Shown here in pieces: positions 9,111 to 17,616 of a stretch of DNA of 64,000 nucleotides. The first letter of the stretch is position 1; every line of letters begins with the position of its first letter. Source of the DNA: Planctomycetota bacterium (lineage in GTDB: Bacteria; Planctomycetota; Planctomycetia; Pirellulales; Pirellulaceae); NCBI GenBank assembly GCA_963204915.1, contig CAUJHS010000030.1, positions 33,791 through 97,790 on the forward strand, in the 5' to 3' direction. The translations under genes and the position numbers were made by a program. The notes under the pieces were generated by a model. The model saw only the letters and a list, made by a program, of their open reading frames with translations, had not been told where the DNA came from and searched no databases.

Positions 9111-10067
9111 ATGCCATACGTCAACATTAACGGCATCCGCACGCACTACCAGCAAACGGGGCAAGGTCCCGACGTGGTGTTGATCCACGCCTTCACCAGT
9201 AATCTTGCGGTGTGGGTGTTTATCAACTTGATCGACACGCTCGCCGCCGATTTTCGCGTCACCGCTTACGATCTTCGCGGACACGGCAATACCGAGAAAA
9301 CGCCGGACGGCTTCACGTCGGACGTGCTCGCCGCCGATTTTCACGAATTGCACCGCGCGCTTGGCCTGGGGCCTGCGTACTGCGTAGGTCACAGCTTGGG
9401 CGGCGTGGTGGCCACGCATGCCGCCGTGTTGCACCCCGAAGACGTCGCAGGCGTGATTATTTCCGATCCGTATTTTCCGGGGCTACGGCATATCGACCCG
9501 GATATGGGCCATGCCCCCATGTGGCGCGAACTGCGGTTAACGCTCCAACGCGTTGGCGCCGAAATTGGCGAAGAGGTCGATTTTCAACGTTTGTTCCACG
9601 AGGTGCGCGGAATGAACGAAGAACAGTTCGAGCAGGTTCGCCGGCTTCTGGGGCCCAACGGCGCCCGGTGGTTGACGCAACTCACGCACTTGGGCGAAAC
9701 CACTGCCGCTCGCGACATTTTCGAACCTGCCGGCCTAAGCGAAGACAAGCTCAAATCGATTCAGCAACCGCTCGTCGCCCTGTACGACGAGCATTCGCCG
9801 TTCCTCGCAACGTGCGACTTCCTCGAGCGCGAACTGCCGAACTGCACCAAAGATATCGTTCCCGGCGCCGAGCATATGGCGCTGTTCCAAAACCCAGCAG
9901 CGTTCGTCGGCATGGTGCTGAAGTACCTGTGCGAAATGGCGGGCGTGCAGAACCCGAAGTACAAATACTCGCGCTGTCCCGACTGCGGTCAGGCGAACCT
10001 GCTCAAGGCCGGGTGGCATGTTTGCAATGTCTGCGGTCGCGATCTTTCGGCCGAAGTCGCGCGATAG
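9111..10067 (+). CDS. Alpha/beta hydrolase with C-terminal zinc ribbon (possible thioesterase)
   Basis: A 318-residue protein that starts 4 nt after the stop of the second PKS gene, so it is almost certainly co-translated with it. Residues 1-270 are an alpha/beta-hydrolase fold: an oxyanion region around HAFTSN, the nucleophile Ser95 in GHSLGG, and a likely catalytic His in GAEHMALF. The last 30 residues are a separate CPDCG...CNVCG element, typical of a four-cysteine zinc ribbon, which ordinary hydrolases of this family lack. No signal peptide is visible. From its position, the simplest role is hydrolytic release or editing of the acyl chain carried by the PKS; this is inferred. The zinc ribbon may serve docking. 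Other hydrolase activities cannot be excluded from sequence alone. Confidence 0.85.
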   Translation: MPYVNINGIRTHYQQTGQGPDVVLIHAFTSNLAVWVFINLIDTLAADFRVTAYDLRGHGNTEKTPDGFTSDVLAADFHELHRALGLGPAYCVGHSLGGVVATHAAVLHPEDVAGVIISDPYFPGLRHIDPDMGHAPMWRELRLTLQRVGAEIGEEVDFQRLFHEVRGMNEEQFEQVRRLLGPNGARWLTQLTHLGETTAARDIFEPAGLSEDKLKSIQQPLVALYDEHSPFLATCDFLERELPNCTKDIVPGAEHMALFQNPAAFVGMVLKYLCEMAGVQNPKYKYSRCPDCGQANLLKAGWHVCNVCGRDLSAEVAR

Positions 10068-10298
10068 CCGCCTTGCGCCGTCTTGGCGTTTCCTCGCGCG
10101 ACAGTGGCCCCGGCAGAGCCCTTTCAAACGCACGGGGCGCTGCGAGCTAATCGCTCGAGCGCGTCCGTGGTAGAATGACGCGGCGAAACGCCCCGTCGTA
10201 CTGCGGCGTTTGGCCCTAGCGTCGTGAATTCGGGGCGAGGGCGATCGCCCTACGCGTTCGTTGAGGGTGCGAATTCCTTTCCCTTGCAGGACGATCGC

Positions 10299-11054
10299 AT
10301 GTTTCATGATCGAGTCGCTGTGGTAACCGGCGCCGGCTCGCCGCGCGGCATTGGCTGGGCCATTGCACGGCTTCTACATGAACGTGGGGCGCGTGTCGCA
10401 TTGACCGACGTGATCGAACAAGCGGCAATCGACGAAGCGGCCGCGGCGATCGGCCCTAACGTCGTGGCGCTGCGCATGGATGTGACCGACTCCTCGGCGG
10501 TAAATCTGATTATGGCTGAAGTCGCAGGGTGCCTGGGACCCGTGGATATTTTGATCAATAACGCGGGCGTTGATAGCGGCGGCGGAGCATTCTTGCAAAC
10601 TCGCCTAAGCGATTGGCAACATGCTTGGAGCGTGAACGTCATGGGCATTGTTCACGGCTGCCAGGCCGTGTTGCCCGACATGGTGCGGCGCGGCCGCGGG
10701 GCGATCGTCAATGTTTCGTCCCTCGCTGGACTGCAAGCTTCGGGCGGTTACGGCGCCTACGCTACAACCAAACACGCCGTGACCGGCTTGACGAAAACGC
10801 TGGCGCTGGAGTTCGCGCCCAAAGGTATTCGTGTGAATGCGATCTGCCCCGGTTTCATCGATACGGACTTGAACGAGGCTCACTCCCGCGCTCGAAAAAC
10901 CCCGCGCGCGGTGATGGAGCGGTTAGCCCCCTTAGGCCGCATTGGCGATGCCGCGGAAGTTGCCGAAGTAGCGGTGTTTCTCGCAAGTGACGCCGCCAGT
11001 TATATTACCGGCGCGAACATTCCGGTGGCTGGCGGCCTAACCGGCGGCCTGTAA
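10299..11054 (+). CDS. SDR-family oxidoreductase (3-oxoacyl-ACP reductase-like)
   Basis: A 251-residue short-chain dehydrogenase. The ATG at 10299 (MFHDRVAVVTGAG) is preferred over an in-frame start 75 nt upstream, because the Rossmann fold begins immediately and a GCAGGA sequence precedes it. The cofactor motif is TGAGSPRGIG, followed by NNAG near residue 88, a catalytic Ser in NVSSLAG and YGAYATTK (YxxxK). The C-terminus ...GANIPVAGG is typical of FabG-like SDRs. It lies 231 nt after the hydrolase on the same strand, so it may be a tailoring or supply reductase for the PKS product, or simply an unrelated SDR. Substrate is not predictable. Confidence 0.9.
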   Translation: MFHDRVAVVTGAGSPRGIGWAIARLLHERGARVALTDVIEQAAIDEAAAAIGPNVVALRMDVTDSSAVNLIMAEVAGCLGPVDILINNAGVDSGGGAFLQTRLSDWQHAWSVNVMGIVHGCQAVLPDMVRRGRGAIVNVSSLAGLQASGGYGAYATTKHAVTGLTKTLALEFAPKGIRVNAICPGFIDTDLNEAHSRARKTPRAVMERLAPLGRIGDAAEVAEVAVFLASDAASYITGANIPVAGGLTGGL

Positions 11055-11279
11055 ATCGCGGGCGAGAGTTCACCGTCATTCCAGCACAACCGGCTGCCGG
11101 CAATGCGATCTTTCTGGCTTGAATACCCGCAAACGCCAGAGGTATATCAGGAATCAAGCTGGCAAACTGTGATGTGAGCGCACGAATGCGCTATCGTCCG
11201 CTGTGGGGGGAATCTCCTCCTCTTTTTTGTATTTCTCTTCTCGAGAGCGTATTTGATCGAGGTGTGATGACTTCTTCAG

Positions 11280-11335
11280 TGTGGTCCATTCGCTCCGCGA
11301 GTGGTTTCCGGCACTCGCGGAGCGAGTGCGCCACA
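11280..11335. repeat. Large imperfect inverted repeat (hairpin/cruciform)
   Basis: The perfect 14-nt arms TCGCTCCGCGAGTG (11290-11303) and CACTCGCGGAGCGA (11312-11325) flank the 8-nt loop GTTTCCGG. Outside them, symmetric 5-nt internal loops are closed by TGTGG (11280-11284) pairing with CCACA (11331-11335). There is no T-tract, so it is not a classical terminator. It looks like a REP-type or structured intergenic repeat; copies elsewhere in the genome cannot be tested here. Confidence 0.75.
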
Positions 11336-11352
11336 TTAGGGGCGTCACACCT

Positions 11353-11382
11353 GCGTGAAACGCGCTGTAAAAGCGTTCACGC
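11353..11382. repeat. Second hairpin in the same gap
   Basis: GCGTGAA (11353-11359), one bulged A and CGC (11361-11363) pair with GCG (11373-11375) and TTCACGC (11376-11382) around a 9-nt loop. It lies 18 nt after the larger hairpin, suggesting one composite structured element. Confidence 0.6.
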
Positions 11383-11516
11383 AATAGCGAGGCCTCCGGA
11401 AATGAGCGAGGTGTGGGGAGGGGATTCGTTTGTGAAGTAGCCCTCCGAACGGGTTTGCCCAAAAATGTGGAAGGCGCCGCGAGATGTAATGGCGGCTCTC
11501 CTCCGGCAGCTTTCAT

Positions 11517-11535
11517 TATACTGAACAAATGTTCA
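11517..11535 (+). promoter_or_regulatory. TATACT box overlapping a GAAC-N4-GTTC palindrome
   Basis: TATACT (11517-11522) overlaps the perfect palindrome TGAACAAATGTTCA (11522-11535). GAAC-N4-GTTC is the core of the LexA box known from Gram-positive bacteria, so a repressor operator on a -10 element is conceivable. No good -35 hexamer lies at the right spacing, so the promoter call is weak. The palindrome itself is seen directly. Confidence 0.35.
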
Positions 11536-11610
11536 TTTTCAACCGAACGCGATGATTTTTCTGCGAATCCGACGTGGCGCATCGGTTCTCGTTTTCATAA
11601 ACAAAGAATC

Positions 11611-11637
11611 AACTTGACTTTACGAGTCAAGTTTTTT
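11611..11637 (+). terminator. Intrinsic terminator
   Basis: The perfect 9-nt stem AACTTGACT / AGTCAAGTT (11611-11619 with 11625-11633) and loop TTACG are followed by an uninterrupted T-run through 11637. It lies about 560 nt after the SDR stop and 100 nt after the TATACT box, so it could end either a long SDR transcript or a short RNA starting near 11530. Confidence 0.75.
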
Positions 11638-11905
11638 CACGCTTTTTTCTTCGTCGCCGAGGATGACGACTTTTTTCAACCCGGAGAACCTCTTGCTCTG
11701 CCGACATCGCTTACGCATACAACACAAGGCGAAACCGCCGTAAACTCGGAAATCGCATGGTGCAGACTTGTTGTCATGTTTCTGTTGGATCGATTACGAT
11801 ATGGCCCGGGGGCGTTCTGACCGCGATCATGCGGGATGAATACTGGATGTTCGCGAGCGGCGTCAGGGAAGCGCCAACCGTTCTCGTCACTTGGGAGTTC
11901 GGCAT

Positions 11906-14900
11906 ATGGCGCCGGATGCGGCCGATTCGTCAGAGTTTCGGCAACTGCCCTTGGGGCGGCGAATCGACATGTTGTGCGATGCGTTCGAGGCGGAATGGCT
12001 TGCCGGACGCACACCGTCGCTGGAGCCATTCTTAAGCCGCGTGACGCGCGATGAACGCCCCGCCTTATTGCGCGAATTAGCTGCGTTGGAAATCGATTAC
12101 CGGAAGCAGCGCGGCGAAACGATTAGCGCCGATGAGTTTTACCAACGATTTCCAACATACAGGGAAATCATCGCCCAGATTTTCTCCTCCCAACCGGCGC
12201 CGCAACCTGGACCGCCGTTAGAACACCGGCATGGCGCCTTGGGCGACCCCACCCCCGTCGGACGCGCTTCCGATTCTTCGAACGACGCCTCGAAGCCTTT
12301 CACGATGGGACAATACCGACTTTTGGAAAAGTTGGGCCAAGGCGGTATGGGCACGGTCTATCGCGCCGTGCATATGCGTTTGGAAAAAGAAGTTGCGCTC
12401 AAGGTGCTGCCTGCCGAACGCACCACGAACGCGGAGGCGGTGGCTCGTTTCAAACGCGAAATGCGAGCCGTGGGCCGACTGCATCATCCGAACATTGTGG
12501 CGGCCTACGATGCAGGTGAGGCAGATGGCGCCCACTTCCTGGTCATGGAGTATGTGCGCGGCGTTGATCTGACGCGCATCTTGAACGAGCACGGACCTCT
12601 GAACGTGGCGGACGCCTGCGAACTGATTCGCCAAGCCGCAATTGGCCTGCAAGAAGCGCACGAGCATGGAATGGTGCATCGCGATATTAAGCCGTCGAAC
12701 CTGATGCTCACGGCAGTCCGGCAGGGGAAGACCGCGGAAGGCGTGGTCAAGATTCTCGATTTGGGACTTGCCCTTTTGGGCGATCAATGGCAAGGCGGCG
12801 CGCCGTCGACCGAAATCACCACAAGCGGCCACTTGATGGGCACGGTCGACTATATCGCGCCCGAACAAGCGACCAATACGCACGATGTAGATATCCGCGC
12901 TGATATTTATTCCTTGGGGACCACACTTTACAAGTTGCTGTGCGGAAAGGCGCCGTTTGAAGATCCCCGTTACGATAGCATCATGAAGCGCCTATTGGCG
13001 GTCGTGAATACTCCCGCACCACCCCTCAGGGCAAAACGACCGGACGTGCCGGAAAAGCTGGCCCATGTGATCGAGTGTTTGATGGCCAAAGACCCGGCGC
13101 TCCGGCCTGCCACGCCCGATGAAGCCGCGCTCTTACTTGAGGAGTTCTGCACCGGCCATGATATCCTGCCGCTAATTCGTGTTTCTGCGACCGACATTCC
13201 ACCGCCGCGGCGCGGAAGCACTTCGCGCGTCGCATCGCCCGCGGAATGGACCATGCCGGGAAGCGCATCGCTACAGACGATGCCTCCCGAGCCTGTCGTG
13301 CCGAACGATGCGCCCAGATCCCCCATGACGTCGTCTCTCGCAACCCTTGCGGAGCCCACAAAAACCTCGCTTACTCATCAGCGCTACCGGCGGGTCGGAA
13401 TTTTCGCGACGGCGATCGCGACGGCCCTGATCGGCGCCTATATGGCGTGGAGTCGCGTGCGGAGTCCGAACGCCGAATCTCTCGTCCATGCGAACTCGAA
13501 TCCGCAGATACAAGAAACATTATCTCGTGGGGAAGTTGGGCGCCACGCCGCGAACGAGGAAGCGCCGCCGCAACCTGGCGACTGGTCGCGTCCGGTGAAT
13601 GCCGGTCCCAACATCAACTCATCCTGGTGGGACGAACACCCGGCCTTGTCATCCGACGGGCGGTCGTTGTGGCTTGCCTCAGGCGGCTCGATTTTTGTCG
13701 CCACGCGAAGCGGCGTGGGGCAACCTTTCGGCGCGCGGCGGTTTTTACCCACCCCGGTGAGCGATGATTCCGCCTGGGACGCAGCGCCATCCATCAGCGG
13801 TGACGGTCGGATACTCGTCATTGAGTCGACGCGCGCCGGAGGGCTCGGAGGGAACGACCTTTGGCTGTTTACGCGCGGCGGCGCCGAAGACGAATTTGAC
13901 GCCCCGCGGTGCTTGCCGGAGCCGATCAATACGGCCCATGCTGACGGGCGACCGTGTATTTCAACGGATGGATTAACACTCCTGTTCGCCTCGAACCGTT
14001 CGCCAACTTTGGGCGATTCCGATCTTTGGATGTGTCAACGAAACTCGCGGGACGAAGATTTCGGTCCACCGGAGTCCTTGGGGCCCGAGGTCAACAGCGC
14101 GGCGGCCGACTTGTCGCCCTCGCTTTCCTCCGATGGACTACTGCTGGTTTTCCATTCGAATCGGCCGGGTGGTTTCGGACAAGCGGATCTTTGGACCAGC
14201 CGCCGCGAAAGTCGTCATGCGCCATTTCCTGCCGCAGTGAACCTGGGACCGCAGGTGAACACGCTCGATAACGAAGCGAACCCCTCGTTGTCGTCCGACG
14301 GCCAGACGTTGCTGTTCGATTCGGACCGGCCCGGCGGATTCGGCAAGCGCGACATTTGGCTTACCAAGAAGATTCCACGTCTCGCCTCGCGCGACCAAGA
14401 TCTTCCTGCCGTCGAGAAACCGGAAGCTCCGGAGTTTCCCTTTTCCGCCGAGCAAGCCGCGGCTCATCAAGCGGCTTGGGCTAGCTTTCTGGAATTGCCC
14501 CTCGAGTACAAGAATTCGCTCGGAATGATTTTCCGCTTGATTCCTGCGGGGACGTTCCTCATGGGGTCGACCGAAGCGCAAATCGAAGAAGCGATCCGTG
14601 AAACGAATGCAGACGCTGGTGACAACGTACTTCGCGTTTTCCTTCGCGCTGAGGGACCTCAACGCAGCGTCACCCTGAGCGAGCCGTTTTATCTCGGCGC
14701 TTATGAAGTCACGCAGGAGCAGTACCGAGCCGTCACCGGTTCGAACCCCGCGTACTTTTCCCGCGAAGGAGGCGGTAGCAACAACGTTGCCGGACGTGAC
14801 ACCAGCGCCCATCCGGTCGAGTCGGTCCGATGGCGACAAGCGGCCGAGTTTTGCACGCAACTTAGCGACCGCGAACGGCTTCCGGAAACCTACCGCTGGC

Positions 14901-15391
14901 AAAACAATCACATGATGATTGCTCCGGGCAGCGGCTATCGCTTGCCGACCGAAGCCGAATGGGAATTCGCCTGCCGAGCCGGCGCCGCTTCAGATTTCTA
15001 TTCCGGCGACAGCCTGGCCGATCTGGAGCGCGTCGCATGGGTCATTACGAATTCCGGCGGCCGCACCCATGCCGTGGGCGAGCGGGAGCCCAACGCTTGG
15101 GGATTATTCGACATCCACGGCAATGTTTGGGAGTGGTGCCAAGACGCTTGGGATCCAAGGACGGCGGAGCCCCGCGATCAAAGGACGATCTTGCAGTATC
15201 ATCGCGAACAAGCTCGTACGCTGCGGTACAACCGAGGGGGAGGTTGGAGCGGCACTGCGGTTCGCTGTCGTTCGGCGTATCATTTCGCCGATCCGCAAAC
15301 CATGGCCAATCGATACGTGGGTTTTCGCGTTTTACTGCCCGTCTCTGCGGTGCAAGCCGCCGTGAGTCACCGTGGCGGTCAGCAACCTTGA
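11906..15391 (+). CDS. Membrane Ser/Thr protein kinase fused to PD40 propeller and FGE-like domain
   Basis: A 1161-residue protein. ATG 11906 is chosen over a TTG 15 nt upstream because GGGAG lies 9 nt before it. Residues 1-90 carry the planctomycete kinase leader (ALEIDYRKQ). The kinase domain (about 135-405) has GQGGMG, the lysine in VALKVLP, HRDIKPSN and a DLG in place of DFG. A membrane helix sits near 496-512 (GIFATAIATALIGAYMAW). The outside part has four or five PD40/TolB-like propeller repeats (SLSSDG motifs, about 565-835), then a SUMF1/EgtB/PvdO-type domain (about 870-1150: IPAGTFLMGS, RLPTEAEWEFACRAG, WEWCQDAW, NRGGGW). That last domain lacks the CxxxxYC pair of true formylglycine-generating enzyme, so it is probably a ligand-binding or non-FGE version. 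A role as a receptor kinase with a periplasmic sensor is inference. Confidence 0.93.
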   Translation: MAPDAADSSEFRQLPLGRRIDMLCDAFEAEWLAGRTPSLEPFLSRVTRDERPALLRELAALEIDYRKQRGETISADEFYQRFPTYREIIAQIFSSQPAPQPGPPLEHRHGALGDPTPVGRASDSSNDASKPFTMGQYRLLEKLGQGGMGTVYRAVHMRLEKEVALKVLPAERTTNAEAVARFKREMRAVGRLHHPNIVAAYDAGEADGAHFLVMEYVRGVDLTRILNEHGPLNVADACELIRQAAIGLQEAHEHGMVHRDIKPSNLMLTAVRQGKTAEGVVKILDLGLALLGDQWQGGAPSTEITTSGHLMGTVDYIAPEQATNTHDVDIRADIYSLGTTLYKLLCGKAPFEDPRYDSIMKRLLAVVNTPAPPLRAKRPDVPEKLAHVIECLMAKDPALRPATPDEAALLLEEFCTGHDILPLIRVSATDIPPPRRGSTSRVASPAEWTMPGSASLQTMPPEPVVPNDAPRSPMTSSLATLAEPTKTSLTHQRYRRVGIFATAIATALIGAYMAWSRVRSPNAESLVHANSNPQIQETLSRGEVGRHAANEEAPPQPGDWSRPVNAGPNINSSWWDEHPALSSDGRSLWLASGGSIFVATRSGVGQPFGARRFLPTPVSDDSAWDAAPSISGDGRILVIESTRAGGLGGNDLWLFTRGGAEDEFDAPRCLPEPINTAHADGRPCISTDGLTLLFASNRSPTLGDSDLWMCQRNSRDEDFGPPESLGPEVNSAAADLSPSLSSDGLLLVFHSNRPGGFGQADLWTSRRESRHAPFPAAVNLGPQVNTLDNEANPSLSSDGQTLLFDSDRPGGFGKRDIWLTKKIPRLASRDQDLPAVEKPEAPEFPFSAEQAAAHQAAWASFLELPLEYKNSLGMIFRLIPAGTFLMGSTEAQIEEAIRETNADAGDNVLRVFLRAEGPQRSVTLSEPFYLGAYEVTQEQYRAVTGSNPAYFSREGGGSNNVAGRDTSAHPVESVRWRQAAEFCTQLSDRERLPETYRWQNNHMMIAPGSGYRLPTEAEWEFACRAGAASDFYSGDSLADLERVAWVITNSGGRTHAVGEREPNAWGLFDIHGNVWEWCQDAWDPRTAEPRDQRTILQYHREQARTLRYNRGGGWSGTAVRCRSAYHFADPQTMANRYVGFRVLLPVSAVQAAVSHRGGQQP

Positions 15392-15456
15392 TCTCTTCGT
15401 GCGTGGCGCGGCGGTCCGAGCAGCCATGACCCACTTGTTCTTGCGGTTCCGCCGGT

Positions 15457-17604
15457 TCAGGGCTCGGTTTGTGTAAGTGCGGCGCGATCGAGCGGTCGCA
15501 ATTCGAACTTGTTGCATCGCAGGAAGCCTGCCCACTGCACCAATCCCATCCAGGGGCCTTGCGACCTCTGGAACTCGGCTGCCGTATGACAACGGTCTAA
15601 TTCGCTCCAGTCGATAACGCGCCGCCCGTTCACGTCGACCGCAATTCGTTCTTCCGCCAAATGGCACACAATGCGATTCCAATCGGGATCATTCAAGAGC
15701 TTGCCTTCGCGCGATGTAGGATTTTGAGGCGAGTTCGAGCCACGATGATCTAAACCCGCGATGCCGCTGTACCGTTTGGTTTCGTTGTTGACGTCGTCCT
15801 GGTCTAAACGAACGACAATGATGCGATCATCCCGACTAAGAACGATGTCGGTCGTGAAACTGCCGACCGTGCGCGCCACCTGGACTTCCAAGGTGTACTC
15901 GCGCGCAGTCGCAGGCGTAGTCCGCCAAGATCGCCCGACGCTGAAGGGGGCTTCGAGTGTTAGTTCACCGTGTTCGTTTTTGGGCGCATCTTGAAGCAAG
16001 TCCAAGACGGCTACTTCGGGTTCGACCGATGGTTGTTGCGGCTCGGCCGCGGCCATCATCCGAGTTTCCGACTTTTGCTCGGGCTCGTTGAGCCGCTTGG
16101 GGGAATCCGATGCCGGTTTCCCGGTGTGGAAGAAATTTTCCGGTCCAAAGATCGCGTACAGCGCCGCCAGCCCCAAGACCGCGACGCAACCAACACCCCA
16201 ATACCGTGTTCCGCGGCGCGATTGGGAGTTTGGGGCACGACGTGCGAGGCTGCTGGCTTGAGCGGTGTTTTCCCGTGACGCCGAACGGTTGGCGATTAAA
16301 GTCTTGGGCGCAACAGCACCGTGAATTGTGCTGCCTTGTCGCGGCCCCTTTCCCGATGCCGCCAACAACTCGGGAATGGCGTGTCCTGCGGCGAATGGCT
16401 CCAGTGCATTCGCCACAAGCTCCGGCGTGGCGGGCCGATCTGCGGGGTCTTGCGCGAGCATCCGATCGACAAGCGACGCAAGTTCTTCAGGAACGTTGGC
16501 CGCATGGCTTCGGAGCGACGGCCGCGGCTCATGGACAAGCGACGACAAACGTTGGATCGCGCTATCGTGTTGCGTCTTGTCAAACGGTGTTGTTCCCGTG
16601 AGCAACGCATACAGCGTAGCGCCCAGCGAGTAAACATCGGCGCGAATGTCGACTCGATGCGTATCGACCGCTTGCTCGGGCGCCATGTATTCGATCGAGC
16701 CCATCATTCGCCCTGTGCTTGTCAAGGCCGACGGCGTCCGACCGACGCGCCACTCGTCGAGCAGCGCCAGTCCCAGGTCGAGCACCTTCACCACACCTGT
16801 TACGGCGCCGCGTCGGCGAACGCCCGTTAACATCAGGTTCGAGGGCTTGATATCGCGATGCACCATGCCATGTTCATGGGCGTGTTGCAGTCCCAAGGCG
16901 GCTTGCCGCACTAACTCACATGCATCGGGAACGGCAAGCGGGGCATGGGCTTGGAGCAAACCCGCCAGGTCAACGCCGTCGATCAATTCCATAACCAGGT
17001 AGTGCGAACCCTTGAATTCCCCGGCGTCAAACGCGTTCACAATGTTCGGATGATGCAGGCGCCCTACGGCTTTCATTTCCCGTTCAAATCGGGCCACGGC
17101 CTCAGGGTTCGCGGTGCGTTCCGGCGCCACGATTTTGATGGCTACCTGCTTTTCTAAGCGCAGGTGAATCGCCTTGTACACCACGCCCATGCCCCCTTCC
17201 CCCAGCTTCTCCAGAAGCCGGTATTGCCCAAATGACGCTTCGCTGGCGGAAAAACTTTCAAGCGGCGGCGAAAGCGTCGCCGCAGAGGGCGCCTTGGGCG
17301 GCGTTTGCTCTTGGGTTGACGGGCCGAGGACTTGAGCCACAACCTCACGGTCATCTGGAAAGCGCGCGGCGTATTCGTCCACACCGGGGGGCGGTCCGCG
17401 ACGTCGGCGGTAATCGATCTCTAAGGCCAACAATTCGCGCAGCAACGCAACACGTTCGATGCCGGCGAACCCCGCCAAGAAGTCCTCTGCCCGCGGAGTA
17501 CGGTTGGCCAGCCACTCCGCTTCGAAGGCGTCGCAAACGCCATCAATACGTTGGGCCAAAGGCAGACCGGCAAGCCCTTTCCGGTTCGATTCCGCAAAGG
17601 TCAC
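15457..17604 (-). CDS. Membrane Ser/Thr protein kinase with DUF1080/LamG-like sensor domain
   Basis: A 715-residue kinase with the same leader as the neighbouring convergent kinase (QRIDGVCDAFEAEWLANRTP). The kinase domain (about 125-395) has GEGGMG, VAIKIVAP, HRDIKPSN and DLG. A membrane helix lies near 465-485 (GVGCVAVLGLAALYAIFG). The outer domain (about 550-710), with TLEVQVART and NDPDWNRIVCHLAEERI, resembles the beta-jelly-roll DUF1080 or concanavalin-like fold, which may bind carbohydrate. The start is GTG 17604. It overlaps the stop of the upstream ECF sigma gene as GTGA and has GGAGG at 17612-17616 (minus strand). An upstream TTG at 17625 is less likely. Coupling to the sigma factor suggests a shared signalling pathway. 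The ligand is unknown. Confidence 0.9.
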   Translation of the reverse strand: MTFAESNRKGLAGLPLAQRIDGVCDAFEAEWLANRTPRAEDFLAGFAGIERVALLRELLALEIDYRRRRGPPPGVDEYAARFPDDREVVAQVLGPSTQEQTPPKAPSAATLSPPLESFSASEASFGQYRLLEKLGEGGMGVVYKAIHLRLEKQVAIKIVAPERTANPEAVARFEREMKAVGRLHHPNIVNAFDAGEFKGSHYLVMELIDGVDLAGLLQAHAPLAVPDACELVRQAALGLQHAHEHGMVHRDIKPSNLMLTGVRRRGAVTGVVKVLDLGLALLDEWRVGRTPSALTSTGRMMGSIEYMAPEQAVDTHRVDIRADVYSLGATLYALLTGTTPFDKTQHDSAIQRLSSLVHEPRPSLRSHAANVPEELASLVDRMLAQDPADRPATPELVANALEPFAAGHAIPELLAASGKGPRQGSTIHGAVAPKTLIANRSASRENTAQASSLARRAPNSQSRRGTRYWGVGCVAVLGLAALYAIFGPENFFHTGKPASDSPKRLNEPEQKSETRMMAAAEPQQPSVEPEVAVLDLLQDAPKNEHGELTLEAPFSVGRSWRTTPATAREYTLEVQVARTVGSFTTDIVLSRDDRIIVVRLDQDDVNNETKRYSGIAGLDHRGSNSPQNPTSREGKLLNDPDWNRIVCHLAEERIAVDVNGRRVIDWSELDRCHTAAEFQRSQGPWMGLVQWAGFLRCNKFELRPLDRAALTQTEP

Positions 17605-17616
17605 GCGCCAACCTCC
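17601..17616 (-). promoter_or_regulatory. RBS and GTGA stop/start overlap (sigma to kinase)
   Basis: Minus strand: GGAGG at 17612-17616, a 7-nt spacer, then GTGA in which GTG (17604-17602) starts the kinase and TGA (17603-17601) ends the sigma gene. This decides the kinase start and implies translational coupling. Confidence 0.8.

Larger units (their letters stand above)
11055..11905. other. 850-nt gene-free gap rich in inverted repeats
   Basis: No convincing gene was found between the SDR and the kinase. An open frame at 11413-11820 (+) has no family resemblance and low-complexity composition. The gap holds a large hairpin (11280-11335), a second hairpin (11353-11382), a perfect GAAC-N4-GTTC palindrome overlapping a TATACT box (11517-11535) and a strong intrinsic terminator (11611-11637). 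Its AT content is visibly higher than that of the flanking genes from about 11500 onward. Confidence 0.7.

Noticed and set aside
11413..11820. 135-codon open frame in the gap before the kinase
   Set aside because: It has no recognisable domain, crosses the palindrome and terminator, and has no ribosome binding site.
14530..15360. FGE-like domain as the maturase of the sulfatases
   Set aside because: The Cys pair of formylglycine-generating enzyme is absent; only the fold motifs are present.
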